Shown here: positions 35,583 to 43,825 of the stretch, piece by piece | Layout of the letters: each line of letters opens with the position of its first letter | Position numbering within the stretch: position 1 is the first letter of the stretch | NCBI RefSeq assembly: GCF_905175375.1 | Contig: NZ_CAJIMS010000001.1 | Location: 2,604,001 to 2,668,000, forward strand | Reading direction: 5' to 3' | Length of the DNA stretch: 64,000 nt | From: Chryseobacterium aquaeductus | Lineage (GTDB): Bacteria; Bacteroidota; Bacteroidia; Flavobacteriales; Weeksellaceae | Notes under the pieces: model-generated | What the model was told of the DNA's origin: nothing | Databases searched by the model: none | The model's input: the letters and a program-made list of their open reading frames with translations, nothing else | Made by a program: the position numbers and the translations under genes

Positions 35583-35817
35583 CCACCTCAAAGCTCCGTC
35601 GTCCGACCAAAAAGGTAGCCCTCTCCACCCTTGAAGGCAGGGAGGGCTACCTCAAAGCTCCGATCACCTACCTTTTTGCTCCGACGACGAAGGTTTTGGG
35701 TAGGTGCCCCCACTTATATAGGTGGAGAGGAGGTAGCTTTGAGGTGGGTGACCGGAGGTTTTAGGTGGGGACCCTCACCTTAGAGGTGGGAGGGGGTACC
35801 CTATAGGGTGGGGTAAA
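35583..35817. repeat. Nested GC-rich palindromic repeat block
   Basis: CCACCTCAAAGCT (35583) has its inverse AGCTTTGAGGTGG at 35735, and a direct copy ACCTCAAAGCTCCG at 35585 and 35649. A 21-nt arm at 35598-35618 pairs with 35668-35688 with two mismatches. GTAGCCCTC (35615) pairs with GAGGGCTAC (35642). The block is far richer in G+C than its surroundings and ends in several GGTGGGG-type motifs. Confidence 0.75.
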
Positions 35818-35833
35818 AGAGTGATTTGTCCTC

Positions 35834-35885
35834 CAGTTCACTGGTTCTCGATACAAATTCTTTCAGAATTTTACTCGAACTGACG
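35834..35885 (+). repeat. Dispersed repeat R1
   Basis: CAGTTCACTGG, TTCTCGATACAA, an AATTC/GAATT hairpin, then TTTTACTCGAACTGACG. Same orientation as R3 and inverted to R2. Confidence 0.7.
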
Positions 35886-35955
35886 GATTTTGCTACGGCG
35901 AATTAACTTATTATGATTAGTAGTATTAAACGAAAATTGTTGAAATGTGATTTCA

Positions 35956-35997
35956 CGTCAGTTCGAGTAGATTTTCAAAGAAAATCGTATCGAGAAC
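35956..35997 (-). repeat. Dispersed repeat R2 (inverted)
   Basis: On the minus strand GTTCTCGATACGATTTTC... ending CTACTCGAACTGACG, an inverted partner of R1 and R3 with a changed centre. Confidence 0.68.
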
Positions 35998-36025
35998 TTT
36001 TGATTGGCAGACAAATTTTGCCCTT

Positions 36026-36078
36026 CAGTTCACTGGTTCTCGATACAAATTCTTTTCAGAATTTTAGTCGAACTGACG
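36026..36078 (+). repeat. Dispersed repeat R3
   Basis: CAGTTCACTGGTTCTCGATACA-type start and TTTTAGTCGAACTGACG end; nearly identical to R1 apart from a base in the centre and one in the right arm. Confidence 0.7.
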
Positions 36079-36422
36079 GGTTACGCTAAGGCAACATTTC
36101 TGACAGTCAGATTAAGAGTAACCACAATATTTGTCATCCTGAAAGGATCTAAGCCCGAATCTTTTCGCACAATTTTTTAATGCCATGCTGGAAATGAATA
36201 GAAAATAAAAAAAACAACGTTCGTCATCCCGCAATCATCCAGGCACGAATCATTTCAAAATATCTAAAATCCTTTGGTGAAATCCTTATAAATAGACAAA
36301 CATTAGTAAGTTATAATCAGAGATCAAAAAGTCAACTTTCTTCTTAAATCAAAAGAAGCAATAAAGTAAAAATAGAACTGCAAAATTTCAGACAGACAAT
36401 CCTCAAAACCGATTTAAATCTA

Positions 36423-36430
36423 TACTTTTG
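36423..36430 (+). promoter_or_regulatory. -7 box of the DUF808 gene
   Basis: TACTTTTG, exact TAnnTTTG match, 35 bp upstream of the ATG. Confidence 0.5.
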
Positions 36431-36465
36431 CAACACTTAACGTTTACTAAAAAATATTAAATACT

Positions 36466-37347
36466 ATGGCTTCTGGTTTTTTTGCGATCTTAGATGATAT
36501 CGCTGCTTTGATGGATGATGTTGCGGTGACGGCAAAGTTGGCAACAAAAAAGACAGCAGGTATTTTGGGAGATGATCTGGCAGTGAATGCCGAGAAAGCT
36601 ACAGGTTTTCTTTCTTCACGCGAAATCCCTGTTCTTTGGGCAATTACCAAAGGTTCGTTTATCAATAAACTGATTATTCTTCCGGTCGTATTTTTGCTCA
36701 ACTGGCTTTACGAGCCGGCAATCAATTATATTCTAATTTTAGGTGGTTTGTATCTTGCTTTTGAAGGTGTAGAAAAAATTATAGAATTCCTTTTTCACCG
36801 AAAAAAGGAAGGTCATGAGGTGATAGAAGAAAGCGCGAAAGAGGAGAGCGCAGAAGATTCTGAAAAGTCTAAAATAAAATCTGCCATTACTACAGATTTT
36901 ATTTTATCGGTAGAGATTGTAATCATTGCTTTGGGAACTGTGCTTGAAGAAAAACATCCGCTTCTCACACAGATTATTACCGTAAGTTTGGTTGCAATTA
37001 TCGCTACAGTAGGGGTTTACGGCATCGTAGCATTAATTGTAAGAATGGATGATGCAGGTTTTAAACTGATTAAAAAGAGCAACGATAAAGGTTTTTTTGC
37101 CAAACTGGGTCATTTATTGATCAGTGCATTACCTTGGATCATCAAATCGTTGGGAGTAATTGGAACCATCGCTTTGATCATGGTCGCAGGTGAGATCTTC
37201 GCACACAGAATTGATTATCTTCATCATATTTTACCAACGTGGCCGGCAATTTTGAAGCAGGTTGCTTTTGGATTAATTGGAGGGTTGCTCGGTGTTCTAC
37301 TTTTTACTGCTGGAAAAAAAGTGTACTCTTTAGTTGCAAAAAAGTAA
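36466..37347 (+). CDS. DUF808 (YedI-like) inner-membrane protein
   Basis: A 293-residue protein with the unmistakable DUF808 N-terminus MASGFFAILDDIAALMDDVA, followed by KLATKKTAGILGDDLAVNAE and the SSREIPVLWAITKGSF segment. It has about six hydrophobic segments, with a charged loop near residues 110-145 (Glu/Ser/Lys-rich). Known E. coli relative YedI is an inner-membrane protein of unknown function. Single gene between the repeat region and a terminator. Confidence 0.92.
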   Translation: MASGFFAILDDIAALMDDVAVTAKLATKKTAGILGDDLAVNAEKATGFLSSREIPVLWAITKGSFINKLIILPVVFLLNWLYEPAINYILILGGLYLAFEGVEKIIEFLFHRKKEGHEVIEESAKEESAEDSEKSKIKSAITTDFILSVEIVIIALGTVLEEKHPLLTQIITVSLVAIIATVGVYGIVALIVRMDDAGFKLIKKSNDKGFFAKLGHLLISALPWIIKSLGVIGTIALIMVAGEIFAHRIDYLHHILPTWPAILKQVAFGLIGGLLGVLLFTAGKKVYSLVAKK

Positions 37348-37366
37348 ATAACGAATTCAAAAATAC

Positions 37367-37401
37367 AAAATCCTGCTTCGAACTGATCTGAGCAGGATTT
37401 T
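37367..37401 (+). terminator. Terminator after DUF808
   Basis: AAAATCCTGCT / AGCAGGATTTT stem, 13-nt loop, T-rich tail. Confidence 0.82.
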
Positions 37402-37468
37402 ACTTTTTATATGTAAATTTCAATTATTTTTGCTAAAAATTCTTCATTAAAGCTGATTTTAATTAAAT

Positions 37469-38386
37469 ATGGGCAGAAATTTAACCATTGATGTTTTAAA
37501 AATTGTACTGGCATTCTTTGTTGTGTTTCTTCACATGAATTTTTTGAAAGAATCTGATCCCCAACTAAGCTATGTATTGGTAAACGGACTTTTCAGAATT
37601 GCAGTTCCTGTTTTTCTGGTGATTACCGGATTTTATTTCTTCCATATTGATGATGCTAAAAGACTTAAAAAATGGCTTTTCAGAACGTTTTTGCTATATG
37701 CGATCTGGATGATCATTTATATTTCATTTTGGAAGAATGATGAACATATATTTTTGACCATTGTATTTGGTTATCATCATTTATGGTATCTCATCGGAAC
37801 TTTTTTCTCGGGTTTGCTTCTTTACTTTTTGAGAAAACAAAGCTCGAGAGTGCTTTTGGGTTTGGTGGTAATTTTCTTTTTGATGGGATATGTTGTCCAG
37901 ATTCTGGGAAATCTTCATTATTTTGAAAAAGAAGAAGATTCGGTTTTGAATATGTATTTGTTGTATAGAAATTTCCTTTTCGTATGTTTTCCTTTTCTTA
38001 CGATTGGTTTTTTATTTCATAAGCATCAAACTGATTTGTCAAAGTACACACATTCACTGCCAATGATGATTTTGTCAGTACTGTGTGTCATTGCTGAAGC
38101 ATTTTTCAATTACCATACAATAAGTTCGGAGAGTACAGATATTCTGTTTTCATTACTTTTTGCATCTCCGCTGGTATTTTTGTATTGTCAGAAAACGTAT
38201 GTAAAAACCACGTCAAAAATTTTGGCCAATCTGTCTACTGCCATCTATGTAGTGCATCCGCTCATCATGAAATCCGACTTTTATATGGAGATTAAATCTT
38301 TTAAAATTCTGATTTTTTTGGCAATCTTAATACCGTTAAGTTTTGCTTTGGTATATCTCAATAAGAAACTTAAATATCTGCTTTAA
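37469..38386 (+). CDS. Acyltransferase 3 family membrane protein
   Basis: A 305-residue polytopic protein with about ten helices. The N-terminus NLTIDVLKIVLAFFVVFLHMNF (interrupted in the usual family pattern R-x-x-x-x-D-x-L-x-x-x-x-x-x-x-x-V-x-x-H) and IAVPVFLVITGFYFF are typical of the OafA/WecH acyltransferase fold. HHLWYLIGTFFSGLLLY and LSTAIYVVHPLIM are further family landmarks. These enzymes O-acylate sugars or lipids in the envelope. It is on the short side for the family, with no SGNH domain. The 232 bp downstream contain nothing I can assign. Confidence 0.83.
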   Translation: MGRNLTIDVLKIVLAFFVVFLHMNFLKESDPQLSYVLVNGLFRIAVPVFLVITGFYFFHIDDAKRLKKWLFRTFLLYAIWMIIYISFWKNDEHIFLTIVFGYHHLWYLIGTFFSGLLLYFLRKQSSRVLLGLVVIFFLMGYVVQILGNLHYFEKEEDSVLNMYLLYRNFLFVCFPFLTIGFLFHKHQTDLSKYTHSLPMMILSVLCVIAEAFFNYHTISSESTDILFSLLFASPLVFLYCQKTYVKTTSKILANLSTAIYVVHPLIMKSDFYMEIKSFKILIFLAILIPLSFALVYLNKKLKYLL

Positions 38387-38618
38387 GAGTTAATCTTAAG
38401 CTAAAATTTTCTTCTAATCCTAACAGAACAACTTGATTCGTAATGATCAATAAAAGTTTATGGGATTTCATCAGTTGACACAATATTATATGCCAAATAA
38501 AATCATCTAACAAATATATTGATGTGTTTTGGATATAACGCTGGTTTAGAACAACATAGCGAAAATGATTTACTTACGAAATCAGCTTAATATTTAATAA
38601 AATAAAAAGACTAAATTC

Positions 38619-38969
38619 TTAAGTTAAATCATAATTAATAATCACCATTCTCAAAATAAAATGTACAAAATCTTGCTGCGCATCATTTCTGCTGATGAGT
38701 TTATTTTTATATTCGTACGAACCTAAAATTTTTAATAATGCTTTGTAGGTATTATAATCATCATCTTTTATTCTGATTTTTACGTGACCGTCTTTTCTTT
38801 TAATCAATCGGTCATCTAAAGTTCTGACCTTAAATAAAACATCGCAAGATTTTGGAACAAGGCCATAGTATCTCTCTACAATATTCACTTTGAAAGAATC
38901 AAAGATGATTGTATTAAAAACAAGATTACCATGAGAATCTGGTGTACGAAGTTGAAGTTGATAGTTCAT
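38619..38969 (-). CDS. Hypothetical protein
   Basis: A 116-residue cytoplasmic protein beginning MNYQLQLRTPDSHGNLVF. It is Lys/Arg/Asp-rich, with a predicted beta-rich N-terminal half and a helical C-terminal half (DFVHFILRMVIINYDL). No signal peptide, membrane segment or known motif is visible. It stands downstream of dnaJ on the other side of a terminator-like hairpin at 39025-39050, so it may have its own promoter. I do not recognise a function. Confidence 0.55.
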   Translation of the reverse strand: MNYQLQLRTPDSHGNLVFNTIIFDSFKVNIVERYYGLVPKSCDVLFKVRTLDDRLIKRKDGHVKIRIKDDDYNTYKALLKILGSYEYKNKLISRNDAQQDFVHFILRMVIINYDLT

Positions 38970-39024
38970 TTTGAATTGCTACCTTTAATAAGATATAAAG
39001 TTAAATAAAATATTGAAGTGAGAA

Positions 39025-39050
39025 AAGAGACTCAATAAAAAGTCTCTCTT
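39025..39050 (-). terminator. Terminator after dnaJ
   Basis: On the minus strand AGAGACT / AGTCTCT arms with a TTTTTATTG-type loop and TTTT after; ends the grpE-dnaJ unit. Confidence 0.65.
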
Positions 39051-39058
39051 ATTATTTT

Positions 39059-40162
39059 TTAATTAAATAAATCTTTCACTTTATCAAAAAATGTTTTTTC
39101 TTTTCCGGATGGTTCTGCCACCATGTCGCCACTTGCCATTTGCTTTTCGAAGAAATCTTTTTGTTCTTTATTAAGCGTCTGAGGCGTCCACACATTGATG
39201 TGGATAAACATATCACCTTTACCATAGCTGTCTATACTTGGTAGTCCTTTTCCTGCTAATCTCAGGATCTTTCCGGATTGAGTACCGGGATCAATAGTGA
39301 TTTTTACTTTTCCGCCAACCGTTGGGATTTCTTTTTTGGTCCCCAATGCCGCTTCAGCAAAAGAAACATAGAGTTCCTGATGAAGATTATCACCTTCTCT
39401 TTTGATGGTTTTGTCGATTTCTTCCTCTACAATCACGAGTAAGTCACCAGGAACTCCGCCAAACGGAGCATCGTTTCCTTTTCCTCTCACATTCAGCTGT
39501 ATACCGTCTCTGGCACCAGCCGGAATGTTGATTGTAATCTCTTCCTCATCTTTCACTAAACCTTGAGAATTGGCACCTGCAGGAATTTTATCGGCAACTT
39601 TTCCGATTCCCTGACAAGTTCCGCAAGTCGTTTGTGTCTGCATCTGCCCGAACATCGTGTTCATCACTTTCATCTGAACTCCGGCTCCGTTACACGTAGG
39701 ACAAGTTTTTGAAGTGGCACCTTCCGCCATCTTCATTTTTTTTACTTTAAGAGTTTTTTGGCTTCCATTCACCATTTCTTCAAGATTCAGCTTGATTCTG
39801 ATTCTTAAATTCGAACCTTTCACCTGCTGACGACCTCCGCCGCCAAAACCGCCACCGAAAATATCTCCGAACTGGCTGAATATGTCTTCCATATTCATTC
39901 CGCCACCGAAACCGCCGCCGCCAAAACCACCTTGACCACCTACTCCTGCATGACCGTACTGGTCATATCTCGCACGTTTCTGGTCGTCGCTTAAAATTTC
40001 GTAAGCTTCTGCAGCTTCTTTAAATTTTTCCTCAGCAACATTATCACCCGGATTTTTATCAGGGTGAAATTTGATTGCCATTTTTCGGTATGCTTTCTTT
40101 ATTTCGTCGGCACTTGCAGATTTGCTGACCTCAAGAACCTCGTAATAATCTCTCTTTGACAT
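39059..40162 (-). CDS. dnaJ: Chaperone DnaJ with a reduced two-motif zinc-finger domain
   Basis: A 367-residue DnaJ. The J domain has HPD at residues 33-35 ([10 protein letters not shown]). A Gly/Phe-rich linker spans about 73-110. The zinc-finger region has only two CxxCxGxG motifs (C154PTCNGAG and C180GTCQGIG) instead of the usual four, so one zinc site is expected. C-terminal substrate-binding domains follow ([19 protein letters not shown]). It stimulates DnaK ATPase for protein folding. The reduced zinc finger also occurs in other Flavobacteriia, so it is a lineage trait, not a deletion. grpE starts upstream on the same strand, 78 bp away. Confidence 0.96.
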   Translation of the reverse strand: MSKRDYYEVLEVSKSASADEIKKAYRKMAIKFHPDKNPGDNVAEEKFKEAAEAYEILSDDQKRARYDQYGHAGVGGQGGFGGGGFGGGMNMEDIFSQFGDIFGGGFGGGGRQQVKGSNLRIRIKLNLEEMVNGSQKTLKVKKMKMAEGATSKTCPTCNGAGVQMKVMNTMFGQMQTQTTCGTCQGIGKVADKIPAGANSQGLVKDEEEITINIPAGARDGIQLNVRGKGNDAPFGGVPGDLLVIVEEEIDKTIKREGDNLHQELYVSFAEAALGTKKEIPTVGGKVKITIDPGTQSGKILRLAGKGLPSIDSYGKGDMFIHINVWTPQTLNKEQKDFFEKQMASGDMVAEPSGKEKTFFDKVKDLFN

Positions 40163-40240
40163 ATGTATTATAATTGATGATCGATGAATAATAATTGATA
40201 ATAAGATCGATTATCATTCATCATTTATCACTAATGAATT

Positions 40241-40777
40241 TTAATTTCCTGTTACCACTTTTGCAAAACGAATCACCTTGTCACCCAAAGTATATCCTGT
40301 TTCGATCACGTCTACAATTTTACCTTTCAAATCTTCAGAAGGTGAAGGGATTTGAGTAATAGCCTCATGAAAATCAACATTAAAAGTGTCTCCGGCTCTT
40401 ACTTCCATGATTTTTAAACCTTTTTCGGTAAGTTTGCTTTTAAACTTATTGTAAATCAATTCAACTCCTTGCAGGTCTGCTTCGTTACCGTTTTTAGCAA
40501 TTTCTTTCAGTGCTCTTTCAAAATCATCCAAAACGCCTAACATAGAAACCATCATTTCTTGGTTAGCGTAAGTGAAAAATTCCATTTTCTCCTTAGAAGT
40601 TCTTTTTTTATAGTTTTCAAACTCAGCATACAATCTGATGTAACGGTCTTTTTCTACTGCCAAAAGTTCTTCCGGAGTCTGCGTTTCTGTCACATTTTCT
40701 TGTACTGTCTCTTCGTTTTCAGTATTTATTTCCTCTTGTATATTGATATTTTCTTCGTTGATGTCCTTATTTTCCAT
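40241..40777 (-). CDS. grpE: Nucleotide exchange factor GrpE
   Basis: A 178-residue GrpE. An acidic N-terminal tail (about 1-35) precedes the long coiled coil (DRYIRLYAEFENYKKRTSKEK) and the beta-wing domain (LKIMEVRAGDTFNVDFHEAIT, VIETGYTLGDKVIRFAKVVT). It releases ADP from DnaK. It is upstream of and co-directional with dnaJ, forming the usual chaperone unit. No CIRCE element was recognised upstream. Confidence 0.96.
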   Translation of the reverse strand: MENKDINEENINIQEEINTENEETVQENVTETQTPEELLAVEKDRYIRLYAEFENYKKRTSKEKMEFFTYANQEMMVSMLGVLDDFERALKEIAKNGNEADLQGVELIYNKFKSKLTEKGLKIMEVRAGDTFNVDFHEAITQIPSPSEDLKGKIVDVIETGYTLGDKVIRFAKVVTGN

Positions 40778-40935
40778 ATTTCAATAACTTTTTACAAGGG
40801 TTGTTTGTCAAAGATTTTGCCAAAGAAAGAATTAGGACATTTAGGCAGAATTGTAACGAATGATTGATTATATATTTGTCAATTTTTCATTAATAAATTC
40901 ACAATCGATCATTCACAATAGACTTTCACTTTTAT

Positions 40936-42258
40936 TTATTCTCCGAAAAATGTTTGATACAAAAGATAGAGATTCAGAATTATAATAACAAAGGTAATAA
41001 TCCAGACACAGATTTTAAGAAAAGGTTTGTTTACAAAATCGCCCATTTTACCTTTATCACTCGTAAACATTACAAGGGGAACCACTGCAAAACTAAGCTG
41101 CATCGATAAAATAACCTGACTCAAAACCAAAAGGTCAGTCGTTCCTTCTTCCCCATAAATAATTGTCACAATCAAAGCAGGAATCACAGCAATTAATCTT
41201 GTAATTAATCTTCTCAGCCAAGGTTTTAGTCTTATATTTAAAAAACCTTCCATTACGATTTGTCCGGCAAGTGTTCCTGTAAGAGTAGAATTCTGTCCTG
41301 ATGCCAAAAGAGCAATGGCAAAGGCAATACTTGCCATGGAAGCTCCCAAAATCGGAGTCAGCATTTTGTATGCATCATGTATATCGGCAACGTGTTGATT
41401 TCCTGTAGTATGGAAAGTTGCAGCAGCCAAAATTAAAATTGCAGCGTTGATAAAAAATGCAAGTAACAAAGAAACAGTACTGTCTAACGTGGCAAATTTT
41501 ATGGCTTCTTTTTTTCCTTTTGTATTTCTTTCGTAATCACGGGTTTGAACAATACTGCTGTGAAGATAAAGATTGTGTGGCATGACGGTCGCTCCCAAAA
41601 TCCCAATACCGATATAGAGCATTGCAGGATTCATGATAATTTCTTTTTGAGGAACCAAGCCTCCCAAAATAGCATTGATTTCAGGCTTTGAAATAATGAT
41701 TTCGTACCCAAAACAAACGAGAATAATAAACATTAAGCCTGCTACAATACTTTCGATCCAACGGAAACCTTTAGCCTGTAATAATAAGATAATTAATACA
41801 TCGATGGTTGTAATCACAATACCCCAAGTAAGCGGAATTCCAAAGAGTAAATTTAAAGCGATTGCCGAACCTATCACTTCCGCCAAATCACAGGCGGCAA
41901 TGGCGATTTCACAAAGTACCCAAAGTATAAAATTGGTAGTAGGTTTGAAATGATCTCTGCAAGCCTGCGCAAGATCTCTTTCTGCCACCACACCCAATTT
42001 TACAGATAAATGCTGTAAAACCATAGCAAAAATATTCGAAATCAGAATTACTGAAAGTAGAGTATACCCAAATTGGGAACCTCCTGCAATATCTGTCGCC
42101 CAGTTTCCGGGATCCATATAGCCAACTGCTACCATTAATCCTGGGCCGGCAAAAGCTAGATATTTTCGCCAGAAACCTGAACCTTTAGGTATAGAAATTG
42201 AGGAGAATACCTCTGGTAATGAGTTGGATATTTTATCTTTTCGCCAGGCGTTTTTCAT
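40936..42258 (-). CDS. mntH: NRAMP manganese/divalent-metal transporter
   Basis: A 440-residue NRAMP protein with about 11-12 helices. The metal-binding motif DPGN is at residues 49-52 (GYMDPGNWATDI), and the second metal motif is ATVMPHNLYLHSSIVQ. It imports Mn2+ (and possibly Fe2+) across the inner membrane with proton coupling. Its leader carries a -7 box and a TTAG-N6-CTAA palindrome over the transcription start area, as expected for control by a DtxR/MntR-type repressor; that repressor is not in the window. Downstream of the OmpA gene, with a terminator between them. Confidence 0.95.
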   Translation of the reverse strand: MKNAWRKDKISNSLPEVFSSISIPKGSGFWRKYLAFAGPGLMVAVGYMDPGNWATDIAGGSQFGYTLLSVILISNIFAMVLQHLSVKLGVVAERDLAQACRDHFKPTTNFILWVLCEIAIAACDLAEVIGSAIALNLLFGIPLTWGIVITTIDVLIILLLQAKGFRWIESIVAGLMFIILVCFGYEIIISKPEINAILGGLVPQKEIIMNPAMLYIGIGILGATVMPHNLYLHSSIVQTRDYERNTKGKKEAIKFATLDSTVSLLLAFFINAAILILAAATFHTTGNQHVADIHDAYKMLTPILGASMASIAFAIALLASGQNSTLTGTLAGQIVMEGFLNIRLKPWLRRLITRLIAVIPALIVTIIYGEEGTTDLLVLSQVILSMQLSFAVVPLVMFTSDKGKMGDFVNKPFLKICVWIITFVIIILNLYLLYQTFFGE

Positions 42259-42272
42259 ACTGAAGTTTCATA

Positions 42273-42292
42273 TTGTTAGAAATGACTAACAA
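42273..42292. promoter_or_regulatory. DtxR/MntR-type operator upstream of mntH
   Basis: TTGTTAG-AAATGA-CTAACAA, perfect 7-bp arms; the core TTAG-N6-CTAA has the same spacing as the classical DtxR/IdeR box. It lies 15-34 bp before the start codon and directly next to the -7 box. Confidence 0.7.
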
Positions 42293-42297
42293 ATTTA
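42290..42297 (-). promoter_or_regulatory. -7 box of the mntH promoter
   Basis: On the minus strand TAAATTTG (exact TAnnTTTG), overlapping the edge of the operator palindrome, so binding there would block transcription initiation. Confidence 0.6.
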
Positions 42298-42333
42298 ATT
42301 AAATAAATGAAATAGAAATGAAATTCGCATAAA

Positions 42334-42361
42334 AAATCCCGAAAATATTTCTTCGGGATTT
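42334..42361 (-). terminator. Terminator after the DUF937-OmpA gene
   Basis: AAATCCCGAA / TTCGGGATTT stem with an 8-nt loop and a T-run on the minus strand. Confidence 0.82.
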
Positions 42362-42382
42362 AATTTTATATTTAAAATAAGA

Positions 42383-43699
42383 TTATTTTGTAAATCTTAC
42401 AGCCATTTTTCTGTCAACAGCTCTTTCATCGTTGCTTGCGCCTGCATCTACAGTAGCAAATTGACTTCCGTAACCATCAGCTCCAGTAACTTGAGAACCA
42501 ACACCTTGCTTAGCCAGCCAATCTTTAATATAAGTAGCTCTTTCGCCGGAAAGTTGTACGTTAGCGGCTTCATTACCAACTTTATCAGTATATCCGCCAA
42601 TTTTAATTTTAGCTTCAGGATATGCTTTCAGTATAGCAACCAAATTTTCCAACTGACCTTGCGATCCTGCTTCTAATTCACTTGCGCTTCCCATTTTGAA
42701 GTTAACATGGTCAAAATTATACCAGTTATCTTTTAAAGCTGCATCATCTGCCGCACTTGCATAGGCCCCACTTTTAAGGAAAGTAATCATGTTATCTTCC
42801 ATTCCTCCTCTGTATCCTTTTAATAGTGTACCGTTAAGGTCAATGTTTTCGTCAACTTTGGTAGTCGTCATTGTCGTTGCAGTGTCATTTTGCATTGCTG
42901 CTGTGTCATCCACTGTATTTAAAGAGTCGCCTGCAACTGTTGTTGTGGTTGTAGTTTCTTTTTTCTCACATTGCTTCCATATAAAATATACAGCAGCAAT
43001 TAATAATAATAGAGGTAAAAGCCATTTCCATATTGATCCGCCATCAGAAGTTGAAGTTGCTCTGTTTGGAAAAGTTCCGCCATCTGCAACACTTCGTGTC
43101 ACTTCAATTTTTTCGTCTGTGTGTGGAGGAGGAGTTGTAGGTGTAGGTTTGATGGTGTCATTATCATTGTCAAACTTATATCCCTTTGCCCAATCTCCTA
43201 CATTTAAAGATGCTAAAGAAAGACCTGCCGGTAATAAAGAAGATACAATTCCTTTTTGGTCATTCAATAGAGATGAAATTCCGGATTTGTCTAAGTTATT
43301 GTCTGCCGCATATTTCCCGACAGAGCCAATAGTTGCTCCTGTAACTAAATTGAGCAGAGAGGCGGAAGAATTATTGCTGATTCCTGCGTATGTAGCTATT
43401 GAATTTACCAATCCGCTCAACTTATCACCAAAAATTGATACTAATAAACCTGAAACCCAAGTATTGTCTGACGCAAATGATAAAAGATTTCCTAAAACTC
43501 CCTGCGAAGGGGCATTAGATATTGCATCTAAAACAGCTGGATTATCTGAATTGTTTGCTAAACCTCCAACAACTGCGGGTAACAGACCGCTGATTGCTTT
43601 CGAAATTCCGGATTCACTTTCGCCCAGTTGCGATGCTGCTTGTGTTACCAATGCGGAACCAAGCTGTCCTTTAATTAAATCGATAATGTTTAATGACAT
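42383..43699 (-). CDS. DUF937 - transmembrane - OmpA fusion protein
   Basis: A 438-residue protein. Residues about 1-190 are a DUF937 (YidB-like) repeat region rich in Ser/Ala/Gly/Asn (IDLIKGQLGSALVTQAASQ). A Pro/Thr-rich linker follows. One transmembrane helix is at about 225-243 (WLLPLLLLIAAVYFIW). The C-terminal OmpA peptidoglycan-binding domain (about 330-438) has IKIGGYTDKVGNEAANVQLS and the ending DRKMAVRF. The layout predicts a cytoplasmic N-terminus, inner-membrane anchor and periplasmic cell-wall domain. No N-terminal signal peptide is seen. The ATG at 43699 is preferred over one at 43735. A multi-Thr/Val stretch just after the helix is low in complexity. Confidence 0.8.
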   Translation of the reverse strand: MSLNIIDLIKGQLGSALVTQAASQLGESESGISKAISGLLPAVVGGLANNSDNPAVLDAISNAPSQGVLGNLLSFASDNTWVSGLLVSIFGDKLSGLVNSIATYAGISNNSSASLLNLVTGATIGSVGKYAADNNLDKSGISSLLNDQKGIVSSLLPAGLSLASLNVGDWAKGYKFDNDNDTIKPTPTTPPPHTDEKIEVTRSVADGGTFPNRATSTSDGGSIWKWLLPLLLLIAAVYFIWKQCEKKETTTTTTVAGDSLNTVDDTAAMQNDTATTMTTTKVDENIDLNGTLLKGYRGGMEDNMITFLKSGAYASAADDAALKDNWYNFDHVNFKMGSASELEAGSQGQLENLVAILKAYPEAKIKIGGYTDKVGNEAANVQLSGERATYIKDWLAKQGVGSQVTGADGYGSQFATVDAGASNDERAVDRKMAVRFTK

Positions 43700-43825
43700 A
43701 ATAATAGTATTTGAGATTAATGTGCATAAATTCAAACAAAAATCTCACCAATTATTGATTTCAAAAAAAAATCTTTAAAAATTACAGTAATTTTTAAAGA
43801 TTTGATAATATTATTGATTTAAATT

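Larger units (their letters stand above)
35259..36465. other. Repeat-rich non-coding region between SHOCT/DUF4238 and DUF808 genes
   Basis: About 1.2 kb with no convincing gene. It holds a CGGATTTAAAATCCG hairpin (near 35419-35433), the nested GC-rich palindrome block (35583-35817), three copies of a CTCGATACAA...TCGAACTGACG repeat (35834-36078), and fragments of a CATCCTGAAAGGATCTA-type repeat near 36135-36165 and 36219-36255. The DUF808 promoter lies at its right end. Confidence 0.7.

Noticed and set aside
35573..35764. Small open frame in the GC-rich palindrome block
   Set aside because: It runs through inverted repeats on one strand; no start context, no homology-like features.
38387..38618. 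Possible gene remnant between the acyltransferase and the hypothetical gene
   Set aside because: Coding-looking stretches are short and in different frames, with no domain or start that I could defend.
42789..43778. Long open frame on the plus strand across the DUF937-OmpA gene
   Set aside because: It is antisense to a gene with clear domains, and its protein is Ser/Val/Pro-rich without any recognisable motif; an effect of the repetitive codons of the real gene.
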